This document shows positions 1 to 12,600 of a DNA stretch of 64,000 bases, piece by piece. The notes beneath the pieces were generated by a model. It searched no databases, was not told the origin of the DNA, and saw only the letters and a program-made list of their open reading frames with translations. Position 1 is the stretch's first letter; each line of letters starts with the position of its first letter. The stretch lies in NCBI GenBank assembly GCA_013433145.1, contig CM024189.1:7060001-7124000 (forward strand), given 5' to 3'. This DNA comes from Ascaris suum (taxonomy: Eukaryota > Nematoda > Chromadorea > Rhabditida > Ascarididae). A program made the translations under genes and the position numbers.

Positions 1-7
1 TTTTCAG

Positions 8-3000
8 CGATTGTATGTGGAAGCTGAGGTGGATTGCTTGTAAGTTTTTTATTTCAGATGAACGGATTTATGGATGTGAAAAAAGAAACTATGGAAGGCA
101 TCAACGAAAATCTGAAGGAAGTTCCCGCTATCGATAGCAATGCTGTTTGCGATACTGCCGAAAAGTTTGATGAAGAGGTTGTACTTTTTTCCCAGCCTTG
201 CTGTTGTTTTGTTGTTAAGTGCGAATGGAATGGAAATTAACTTTTTACCTGTTATTGGCTTGCCAGCGAACGTCAACTTTTTCTTTTGATCTTGAAGGAG
301 CATCCCCATGGAGTAATATATCACCAGAAATCATTTCCTGCTAATAGCAAAGGACAAAATTTTGCAAGCTTTAATCTCAGAAACAGTCGATAGATGTTTC
401 CATATGGATTTAGTTCATACTGGTTCCCATGGATGTTGTATTAACTATTAAAAGCACTCCTAATTGGGCTCTTGGTCAGTTGCTAGGTTGTATACAGAGT
501 GAATGGTGCACCAAATAGCACAGCATTTACAGTAACACCAAATTAAAGTGCGATTATGAATGTAGTTGATGGTAGTGATGTGGCATAATGCGTAATGTCC
601 AATTTTGAAGAAATATCTGTGAAATGGTCATTTTGAAGAAAGAAATTGCCATTTGTTTGCATGTTTTTATAAGCACATGTGTTGTGGAGTTTTTGCTTTG
701 GAAAGTTTGCGTAATGCTTGCCCAAGATTTTATGTTAGTCTTTTCCTTCTTTCGTCCAATGGGATTATTTTAAAGGTGCGGAAGCAGTTTTGAAATTCAG
801 AGAGCGAACGTAAATTCACAATCAGATTAAAATGCGGAAGTAACTTCGCACCTTCACACTTGAGACGCGTTGATCTGTGATAAAATGGTTGGCCGATGAG
901 AGCATGATGCGATATCGCAGCGAAGCGCTGTGGTCTGTCATTGCAGCTGCGGCAAGGAGAGATGGAAGTATATCGTTATTGGTGATTGGAAGAATAGGCT
1001 CACCGATAGATTTACTAGTTGAAATAAAATAATGGCTTTATGTTCTCGATCGGTTGTTGCAGGAGTATTTCGAGAGTCTACGAGAGCAGGACATTAAATG
1101 GGAAGTGGTGTGCAAGAACGAAGATGACATTCATTTTCTTATCGAATACCTCCGAGGAAGTCACAAGGCTGGACATAGCGCTTTGTCTAAAGCAATGATC
1201 GATGTTGTGTTGCCATCAGTGCAAAAGACGTTACATACGGTAACTATTGAAATCTGCTTATTCTGGTTTCTAAGCTAAAGCTGAAATATAGTCGATGTGC
1301 CATTTGTCTTTTTTCCGGTGTTTCTAAGTGCTCAATGATGACTAGATGCGTCTATGTTTGTCTGTTGTTGTCAGCTGTGAGTTAAGAAAGAAGCTAGGAT
1401 CGTTGAAGTTTAGCTCATCGAGAATATGCCATAGAATAGCTTACAGGTAATATCTCACTGAAAATGTGCTCTGCAGTACACAAATACAACTTACCGTCAA
1501 TTTCTGAATATTTAAATTTTGCGTTCGAAGTGTTTGTTCAGATTGGCGCATCGTCAACGAAAAAGTTTCCCGAAATATCTATTGCGTCGGATTACTGTAG
1601 GGAAGGCTGCTTTGATGAAGTAATTGGTCGTAACGATTTAGTTGCGTTTCTTTCAGAGTCGTAACGATCTTTTTTGTTTGCGATCTTCGTTGTTTATGTT
1701 TGTCGAGTGAAGTATATAGTTTGTAGATTATAAGCATTTCTTTTATGCTGCCTACTGTTCTGATGTATTTTTGTTGATAGTTCGTTTTTTGCAGCAGAGG
1801 GCCTTTATGAAGAAAAAGAGTCGTTTCATGCCAGTTGAAGCAGATGCCAACTCTGCGGGCACTTATCAACTGCGACATAGTCGTCGTTTGGAGGAAAAGA
1901 GAATTGAACGTGAAAAACGGATGGAGGTGCCCAATTATATTTGTTGATATTACCTTTTCGTTGTTCATTTTGGCCAGGAGGGAAGGAAGGGATCTGAGTT
2001 GTGATAACTATATTCTATTGCGGCATCGTTTAATCTCTATGATCATTGTTGCCCTCAGTCCATCCGCATTTATTTGGTCTGTGCGATTTCTACAGGTTCA
2101 TACCATTACTGAGACAAACTGCTTCTCTTCGAGTGGGCGGAAAAGGAAAAGCAAAAAAGAAATCAGAGCACTCGAGGCGTGTTCAGAATTGCTTTGCTTC
2201 TCGAGAACCGTCTCTTGAGAAAGTAGCGCTAATGCGTGTGTGAGCAACATTTTCCACAGCGTGCTGTGATTTTTGAGGCAGTGGGATGCACCCCATCAAG
2301 GAGCACTTAGGATTTGCAGGAAAATCGGGAAGCAGTTTACAGAAAAGCGGTTGTGGAGAGGGGGAGGGGCTGTGAGTTGGGCTGGGGAGCAGATGTCATT
2401 ACAAGGCGAAACAGTTTTCTGGTATGGAGGCCGCGATCGGGGAGCAGTTTCAAGGGCGAAAAGGCTATAACGAAAATTAGAAAGGCGTTGGAAGTGAAAG
2501 GAAAGAGATTCTGACCGAAAACTTAAGAATTGTTGCTTTTTGTGGAATGGCAACATATGAACCTGATGTTATCTTAAGCGATAATTTGCGTATGCTTTAT
2601 TATATTCGTTTATTTGATCTGCGATCAATTTATTCACCTCAAATTCTTTAGGAGGAAAGAAAATTGCAAATTGAAATGGAGAACACTCTTCGAGAGAGGA
2701 AATGGATGCGATCTGTTTTGGGTGGAAAAGCTGTGGAATTTGAAACGCCCAAACAATTGGTTTGTTTTGTTTCATTTTGCTCTTAACGCACTGGCGCGAT
2801 TGGTATCTGTGAGGTATGGATTTTATTGTCATTAATGCGGTCGTGATTTTCGAATGTTTAGGGGAGGGGACGTTGACCATTCCATCTCGAATAGTGGACG
2901 TGGTTGTAGTGGATTATAGTGGTACATGCAAGTGGATGTTTTTACCAATAGGAAAGACATTCTAGCAGTGGAATTTTCTCCCATAATTTTAATTGCTTAT

Positions 3001-3596
3001 AATAAATTTTCCACATTTTTTTTCGATGGAAGAATTCTTTTAGCGTTGTCAGTGTCTGCGATATAAAGAGTTTTAGTCGACTGTTCATGGAGGAAACTTA
3101 TGTGCTACAGATTTCCCCATATTTTTGGCCGTTGTCAAGACGGACAGCAATTTTTAAATTTTATTTGTGGTGCTTCAAAGAAAATTATCAAGTTTGTTTG
3201 CGATATCCTTTACTCATTTAAATCTCCTCAGAAAAGTCATAGCTGAAAGAAAATATTTAGGGAAGTATTCTCATTGCTTTAAATCCGCCCTACGAATATA
3301 TTTCATATTCCTTTTTGGGGGAAGGAAGGGTAGGTGAGCTTGGAAATACTCACTGTTGCTTGCTTGATGGTGCTCATGTATTGTTTGTAGAGCCGAGAAG
3401 AGAGGGCTAAGCAGCGCGAGCAGCGCATCGAGCAATACAATCTTACAAGACGCATGCAAATGGGTACTTTTTCAAACGTTATACTTACTTGTTTTCGTAG
3501 TACTTATCTGTGATAAATGTGGAAAAAATGTGCAGACGAACATGTTCAGTGGAACAACTAATTCCGTAGATGAGCGTATTTAACGGAAGGAGTAGC

Positions 3597-3629
<33 letters not shown>

Positions 3630-6600
3630 GGGGAAGGGATAGGGGAAGAAGTTACCCATAAATCATAGTTGCCGAATTTAGTCTGCTCAAGCAATTGGCA
3701 CTCTCCACAAATTGTTGCGATAAAGTTTCCTACAAATGTTCGTGAATTTCTGTTGAAAAGTCTTAAAAAAGTGTCTGTGGGGTGTCTAGGCAGTTTATTT
3801 CTCGCCACCTGACTTTTGGGAAAACAATGGCCTCGTAGAGTGAAACTTTTTGAAATCCTTTGAATGCTCGAACTTGTTTGCAATTTTAGAATTCGACGTG
3901 TACTCACAAGCACTCCATGAAAACTTATTTGTAAATATTATAGCACGCACGTCGAGGTTACAAATGTTCCCTTTATAATGTGCAGAAATTATTGAGTTGA
4001 TTGGCCAAGCAGCCGACGCACTTTGTCACCGTCCCCCTCCCTCCTCTCCTTCATCCTTTCGTACTCTTCACTATCTACTGCTAGGTTTGAAAAAAGTCAT
4101 CTACAATATGATCGAGTCATCATTTGTGTGAATTTAATAGTTTGACGCATTTTGAATCCTACTACTGCGTAAGGGGGGGGGGGGGGATTTTGCTGGAATG
4201 TGCTCCAGTTTCGGGGCTCTTTTTCTAAGCGACTAAGTGAACCGAGAATATTGTACTTTCGTTGGCAGCTTCAATGATTTCGTGAGGAGGGTCAGTATGT
4301 GTATAAGTTGATTGATCTTTGGTCGGCTGTAGACGATAACGTCTAGGAACAACGGGCTGATGAGGACCGCTGTAGCGATAGCTATCTGTAGTTTTAGTTC
4401 ACTTACTGAGAGAGGAGGAAGGAGTTACGAATGAATTGGCTTCTCCTCTCTCCTGTGACCAAAAGTACTGCAACCAGTTAATGAATTTAATATTTTCAGA
4501 ACATATAGGAGCATTCAGCAGAGAGGAAAGTGGAGTGCAAGAAATCAAGACGGAGTTCGATTCAACTATGATGAACAGTATGAATGATGACCAAACCTTC
4601 ACGGAAATCGGACCAAATACACGAGGAATACCAAGCAGATTAGCCGAAGAACACAATCGTGTGGCCAACTCGAACATTGTGGAACTCCAGTCTATGAATG
4701 TTTCAGAGCATCCAGGGTTGAGAATCGGCAACGAAATGCTAGTATCTGATAGTGAATCGAAAAGCCAGATTACTATGATGGTTTCTTCCCTGATTCCGCA
4801 ACAACTATGTAACCTCTCAGTTGCAGCAGAAAATGAAACGCTAGCAAGGTATCGTTGCCTGGTGTTCCTACCTTACAGCCAACTAATAAGCAGCACCTTA
4901 GCAGTATTTGCACTTCGTTTCAGCAGGCTGATAACAATAAGTATCAGTATCAGTCAAGAGAACAGTGGCCGAGTTCTGCGTATAATGGCACTGGAAATGG
5001 TCCAGTTTCTTGTCGAGACGCTCCTGCTGAGAGACTTACATTGGCAGAGCATGACACTTCGTTTGTGGGGAACTCTTCGCTGAACATTTATGACGATGGT
5101 GCTGGAGCATTGAACGAGGGAAGTTATAGCCAGCCGACTTGTTCACGGAATGGCGTGAGTGACGACAGTTGGAGTGACAGCGATTTTCCAATTGACGTGT
5201 GTTGCTCTGAAGAAGATTCGTGTTTGGGGAGTTCGGCAAGAACTCGTCCCTTGGCTGACGTTTATGGCAGAGCGCATAATCCTCAGCCAGTTGCTTCGAA
5301 CAGTTTACCAGCAAGTTCGTCATCGCGTTCAATGCAGCCTTCATTTGATGGAGAGACGGGAGATGGAAGCGGCATGGTTCTTTTGCAAGAAGAGCGGCCT
5401 GCTTCTGCGGATTTCTATAAGACTTCAAGAGTTCTTTCACGTGTTTACGACAACGTTTCGCCATCAGTGGTTTATGATGTTGACTCATATGAGGTGCATA
5501 TTAAGTTCATATCATATGTTCACTTTGTGCTGAACTGTTATTAGTTTTGCATTGATTAGACAGTTTCATGAAGGAAGGAAGTTTGCTTTTGCACAGCCAA
5601 GTGTGAATTCATTCTCCCCAGATGTAATCTTTATTGGTGTTGCGGTTTGAAGAGTGTGGAAAACCTTGGTGATATAGCTAGGGGCATAACCAGGTTGTGA
5701 AGATACTCTTGATGGATACTGTTTTTGCTCCCATCGTCGTTAATTTATAGCTTCGAGTGTTCACTTTATGCCTCAGTTTGCTTTTCGCTGCAATTTTATT
5801 GCAAAGTCGATTTTCATATATCGCTGAATAAATTTGTTTCAGGAACAATCGGCAGTGGAAAGAGGGTATGTGGATTATCCCTCTTTGAAGGATGGACAGT
5901 TACGTTGGTTTCGGATTATGGAGCCTTTGGGCACTCGTGTCGTACTCAAACAAGAGGGACCATTGAGAGAGCATGATTATTACAGTAAGCCGCTTATATC
6001 TATTTTGTAACGAATCCCCATCAAAGTAGCATTTGGGCTGAAAAGCTCAGATTGAGAAGCTAATCCGTGAAGCATTTGTATGTAGCTAAGTGCTAACTGA
6101 TATCTTATTGAATGGCAAATTGACGCTTGATAAAGGAATGGGTAACGCAATGGCGTGGAGCAGCGATAACAAACCCACGTAACTAAGGATCACATAAAGG
6201 AGCAGTGGCGAACTTGTGAACTGGCGTTTTTGTCATCGCACATTTCCGGCGATTTATTTGAATATTAAAAGTAAATTAATGCATATCATTGATGTGGGAG
6301 AAAGTCATCGGTGTTTTTAAAGTAAACTGTTGTAAACGTTTAGTAAGAAAAAAATCTAGTCTTACAGGTTACCCTACCGATATGATACTAAAGAATTGCA
6401 TAAACAAGTCATTACTTTTGTGGACTATATTTTTGAGCGTTTATGTTGAAAGATTATTTCTTTGTTTACTAAGTTATATCAAATTCTTCGCCATATACTC
6501 TTCTTGGAAGACACAGCTTTGACTGAATTCTTTCTTTAAAATTATTCAGTTGAGCACTTTTGTCGTTCCGCTTTATGTTGAGATAATCTAGTTAATGTTT

Positions 6601-9600
6601 ACTTTCAAAGCTTTAGATTTTCATGAAGGGATTTTAAAACATTATAGCTGTTCACATAATGAGCAGGACTTTATGTCCACGAAAAAATTAATCAAATACC
6701 CAGTGCACGCAATTCTTGATGAAATTTTTTTGTGTTGCCGAACTTTCTTTTTATATTTTTATTTTATAGCTTTGTTGTTGTAAATGAATATTTTCAGTGC
6801 CGACTGTGGAGCAAATAGTAACGAATGGATGGTTCGTTTTCTTTGGATTATTTTGATCAATTTTACAAGATTATTGGATTTAGGTTTAGATTTTAATCAA
6901 TACAAGATGGATTTTTGGAGGTAATCAATTTACAATTTTAAAAGACTAATCAATCTTTGGATTGTTTAATATTTTTCATTCCAAAAGTTTTTTGCAGTGG
7001 AGATGGCAAAGCATTAATAAGCGTTTATTATCTCGGCCATATATAATCGCTTTTGCAGTTTATCTTGTCCCATGTGTTACAGCGTTCAAGTCTCACCCGT
7101 TTAGAATTTCGTACGAGAGATAACTTTTTTAATTCCTACAAGTGGACGGCTCTCCAATCCCCTCCCTTACCTAAAGAGCGAATAAAAGCCCGCTTAGCAT
7201 TAAGACTTCTCCCACTTTATTGGGAAGATTCTCCACAATCCTGTTTTTTCCTACTTTCCGCCTAATTGTACAGCTCGTCATTTTCAGCTGTACTTCATTT
7301 TTCCTACCCATCCTTTTACAATAAACATTCTGCGCATGCAATGTCGTGCACGCAGCCTCTAAGGGAAAAGGCGACCGGCGCTATTTTTTGGCTTCCGGGG
7401 ACAGGCTGTGTGATCCGTCTTGAAGCTTAGCGGTGTTGTGAGGGATGTGTAAGATTTGAGGGGTCTGTCTGAATGTACCGATTAAAATATTGCGAATAGC
7501 TTTTATTTCTTTGCTCACTTTGAGGCAGTTTTTGTGGGATCGTTCGGCTTTGTAATAAGTACTCTTCTATCGGGTCATTCTATATCGGATACGATATTTA
7601 TGCGCTGCCTGCGATCATCCTTGAAGCTGCGTCTATATTTTTCATTATTATATGGGATGCGTAAGCTTTAACCAAAATATAACCATTCATTGCGTATTTT
7701 CCCTGGAAGCGCAATTATTCTGCGCAATATCTGTGGGCGTTATTATAGTTTAAACAAAGGAAGCTCACTTTTTGCACCACTTAAGATACTCCAGAACCTA
7801 CACAATCAGCATCGAGTCCACAATATTCCATGGCCTTTAGACTGTATTTGTTAGATGACATCTTCGTTAAGAGAAAAAGGAAAATGAACGAGCATAGAAT
7901 CCATGGCTACGCTGGATCTCTCCTTCTTTCTATGCATCCATCCATCCTTTGCTTTCATCTCATTTTTTTTCCGCTCACAGCCCGCTTTCTCTCATACTGC
8001 TTTATCGTTGGAGCGGTATCTTTGAATTAGAAGATCAAATGACATTAAACTTGCTCTCAAATCCTTGATCTTCGTTAAAGAGAGCATGCCAGGCTCATCC
8101 ATTTGACAGCTGCTTTCCTTTGCCTCTGCTGCCTTAAGCAAAAGATGAGAAAAGTGAAGAACGTTGTGCTGAAATAGAAAATCATTGCATTTATTTGCCA
8201 TCTGAGTTTTTTTGGCACACGCAATAAATGAAGTGTCTTTCTTGTTTAGGAGATTTTCGGTGGAGCCGCAAGTTGTTGATTCATCCTACGAAGTAACGAA
8301 TTTGCACTTCAATTCGGTGAGTTCATTGTGGTTTTTTTTTGAAATGAATTTTCATTGAGGCCAACAATGAAATGGGTTGATAATTGTTAAGTTGGATTAG
8401 GTCAATAAACAATACACTTCATGCGGATCGGAAATACATGAGCGAGCAGCGCAGGCAGCACATGGCATCCGCGTGGCATGTGCTGCTTGATATTAAAAGT
8501 TTCCTGTGCAGATAGCAGATATGCCTCCATCTAAGAATCCTCTATGATTTCGAATTTTCTGCATTTATGGTCGTTATAAATTTTAAACAAATATAACGTG
8601 AGGGCAAATACGTTCTATTGTAAGTTACAGTGTATCATACTATGTATCGTAGTACTCTAGCATAATAAATGTAAATATATAGATGTAATGTAGTGCCATA
8701 ATGTTGTAGTAGGAGGTTACCATTGGGAATTGGGTATGGTTTTCATTACAGCGCTTGTTTTCTAACCGTTGAGTTTGCCCGTTTTTAGCAAAAAAATTTC
8801 CCCTTTGATGTGGATTGCTAAGTACTAGTTGAGGGCAGCGTTTTGAGCGGTTTGCTAAAGTGCACGTTTAGAAGAGACTGGATGCTTTTGAATTCATCAG
8901 AAAGAGTGTTGAATTGTGTATACATTCGTATACTTTTGCGTTTTGCTGTCAATTTCCGTTGCAGAAGTAGTATTCGGTCTTAGTAGTCCTTTATATTTCA
9001 TAAATTTTGATAAATTCCAGAAGAAATGGGACTGCCAAAGGCTGATGACGCAGAGCTGGAAACACCGCTGATCGAAAGCGATGCTTGGCAGGATGGAAAT
9101 GAGCAGCTTTGAGGAATACGATGGAGGCCGGTTTTGAATTTGCATTTCACATATGTTGTGTTTGGAAATTTTAGCTTTTTCCTTTATTCACTCTTTCAAA
9201 AGGCCTTCCTGTCGTCTGAGAGTAGATTCGACTGTGGACGTTGGTGCAGTTAGTTAACAAGCTTCATTAACCGCTTTATTGTTGGAGAATAGCTCTATGA
9301 ACAAATCTCTTCTAAAAAAATAGTATGGGAACTGGATAAATAGCATCCAGAGAGCGGTCAGGTTTCCAATTGTTCACTATTAGTCCATAAACCTAAGCGT
9401 CACTGTTGCAGCTTAGTCCACAGGCAAACCATTTTTTTTGAGGGGATAAACAATACAGGCTCCACTATGACCGTCACGAAGTAATCTTTCTCGGTTTAAA
9501 ATATGTGCTGTTCTTTTTTCTCACTCCCTCCCCCATCTTATTACTTCTATTATCAGGAGAAATAGTAGATCTGCCTCTGAATTTTTCTGAAAAGGGAAAT

Positions 9601-12600
9601 GTTAAATCGTATTTTGACATCTATAAAACGAGGTCGTCGTATGACTCATCCTAAGTTGATGTACTTAAATCAGTACAAAGATTGATGCTTAGTGTGCGAT
9701 TAAAAGAAATATGTGTAATTTGCCTTCATTTCCAGTTTAAAAACAGGGAGACAGGGAAATGTGGAACTGACATTGGCAAACGAAAAACATTTGCTTTCGC
9801 TTTGAGCTTTGTGACCGCTTCAAAAAGAAACCCAACTTGTTCGTCATGGCTGACTTGTACTTGTGGGCTGACTGGTGGTTCAGGATAGCGGATTATATTC
9901 GGCAGATGGATGCCTCAATGTAAGCGTCATTTTACGGACAGTCTTTGGTGACCGGAATTATTCCGGTCGGACCTTTAAAAACCCGATTATTTGGTCTCCG
10001 AAATCAACAGCTGGAATCGCAAATCGGCCGTAACATTGTTTTCAAGAATCGTTTAGTGATCAACTATGGAATGTATATTGTTGATTTGTCTTATGTTGTC
10101 ATGTGTTCAGCGATCTCTTTTGTAATTTTTTTTATATTCCTTTATAACGGCCGTCAGTGCTTCTCACTTGACCATCATATGGAATGAGTAGTTTAACGCA
10201 TATTTGTTTATGTTTAGCTTAAAAGTGAAGCATTCATTGAAATTGAATGCCAATTTGATATGTTGAAGTGAAAGGCATCGGGCAAATATTTCTGTCGGCA
10301 TTTTGTTATAACTTCGCCTGTTATTCGTTTCGGGTGCCACTGAAGTGGCTTTATTATTATTATTATTTTTTTTTTTTTTTGTTAAGATCATCCTCGATTA
10401 CGACGTTTATTGTTTTTTTCTTCGTTCTCATTTTGTCTTGCTATCCGGTGCATTCGGGTTGTTTATTATGTGTTGTTGGGTCGTGATTTCATTATTTTTG
10501 AAAAGTTGATTGCGGTTGATGAAGTAGAGCTTTGCTTTTCCCAATTATATTTGCAAAGCAGGTGATAGCTTTACCGTACTCTTCCCCACTACCACCCACC
10601 CCCCTCCCTTTCCTTTTTCGCCTCTCCCGCTATTGCCTGACAATAATAGTAATTAACTTGCCTTCTCTTTTTTCTTCCTGTTTGGTTTTTCAGTAAAGTG
10701 ACCAATTTTCCCTTCGCAATCTGTTGGCTTTTAGCGAAATTTTTGAAGAAAAAATGCACTAGAAATTTTCGAAGAAAAAGGTTTTGGAATTTTAAGGTCG
10801 TTACTCTTCCATTCGACCAGGCTTCCTATGTAACATAAGGCCCTAAAGTGATGGCCTTCCCCTTTTCTAAAAGCAGTCCTGTAAAGAGCCTTATATCTCA
10901 TATGGCTGATTTTTCATGTTATGTATTTAAACAGGTCGGTTTAAGTGAAGCATTATGAAGATATGTTTTATGTGTTATGGTTATCTCGTTTTTTGTTATG
11001 GTTATCGCATTTATTTGCTTAATAATATAGCACAGTTTACAAATATTTTTAGTAGTACAGCAGTTTAACGTGTCTGTGTATTTCATTGTTTTTAGAGGTG
11101 AAGTGGTGGGGAACGAGGAGGAATCATCTGGCGTTTTAGTGACAATATTGTGGCGTATCATCGTTATTATAGCGCTCAATTTCATCGTTGTTGATGTGTT
11201 GATGCCAGTACTGTGGCTTATTAATGCCACTGTGCTATCGATATCATTTTTTTTAGAGCTTTAAGTGGTGTGTTGTTTCATATTGACGACCCTGTTTATA
11301 TGTTATGTGATTCAGAATGGGTTACTAATCGAATATTCAATGCTAGATACATAAACGTTTTTTAATATAAGACACTCGTTCGACGTGAATTGCTCGCTGT
11401 TGTGGAAGTGTTACGTCTTTGGTTGATGTTAGCTGGTTGGGCTGATATTGGCTTGCGTTTACTTATTGGGACTTTTTTCCTTACGAAGCCGGTTGTCTTG
11501 TTCGACGGCGTTGAGAACTGAACTTCAATGGTGTTGAACAACATGCTGTCACAGTATAAGACGTCAGGTGTAATGGTGTTGAACAACAGACTCGAAAAGT
11601 TAGTTTTTAGTGGTACGATAAGTAGATATATTTGAGTAGAATTTAGGGAAATTTTCACTGATTTGAGCAATTTATATGCAACCTGTTTTATGCTAGTTAT
11701 GGCCGCCCGTGAGTTAGCACAAAGCACAGATTATTAGTGCTGCGGTGATGGTATCGTACGGATGATTTTTTCGCCACAGCCAGCGAATATATCTGAATGG
11801 CAGGGCATTTTTGATCATTGGGCCGTTCGAACGTGTTGAACCTCCATCGGAACGCCAGACAGTACTGGAGAAAATGTTCGCTTTTTCCTGGCTAATAGGC
11901 TGAATTTATTAGCAGTGTTACAACTGCGCAGGATCTGATGGGAACTTGAGGCCGTTTTACCTAAGTGCAAAATTCAAGTGCAGAGGTCGAGTAATAAAGG
12001 ATGTTGCCTATATCATTTTTAAGCGCCGTATGTACTGTTGGAAGCTTGATATTTTTCGAATCTAATTTGTTTAGATTTTATTGATTCTTTTGCCAAGTGT
12101 CTAATTTTTCTCGGAAATATTCTACGACATTAGAGGAGGTAGGGGGAGTTCTTTTTGGTGGAGGGTAATCTTCTCGATTAAAAGTCAACTTCAGGCTGGA
12201 ATAGGGAGATGTTGTTGTATTCAGCTAACGCTGTAACTGTGACGAACTGACCGACACTTTCACATCACCGAAACTCAGATTATTCCGACGAGTGCGCAAA
12301 GTGCGGATTCCGAGTAAGTCCACAGTGGTATCGTTGCGGCCAATCAGAACGTTCGGAGCACTTAAAGCTTAACGGAGTAAAGAGAGACTGATATTGATAT
12401 AGTTACTGGACTTAGGGAAGGGTAGCATGCACCTCATGCAATGTGTTTAGGATGAAAAAAAAGGTACAAAATAAAGGACGAAAGAATAATAAAATAAGAG
12501 TGCGAAGCAAATAAAGTCATACATTTTGATGTGATTTTAGGGACTACTTATCAGGAAAGGACTTGAAGTTGATGCCCCAAAATCTTAGGTGCATTTCGAC

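Noticed and set aside
4399..4731. 110-codon minus-strand ORF with a donor-like GTAAGTG
   Set aside because: Antisense to exon 4500-4848; composition is less protein-like and no partner exon exists.
5036..5488. 150-codon minus-strand ORF
   Set aside because: Shadow of the plus-strand coding exon 4902-5493, which has the better composition and correct splice phases.
11362..11727. 121-codon minus-strand ORF
   Set aside because: It spans a local tandem duplication and shows no motif; low-complexity Thr/Ser/Asn content.
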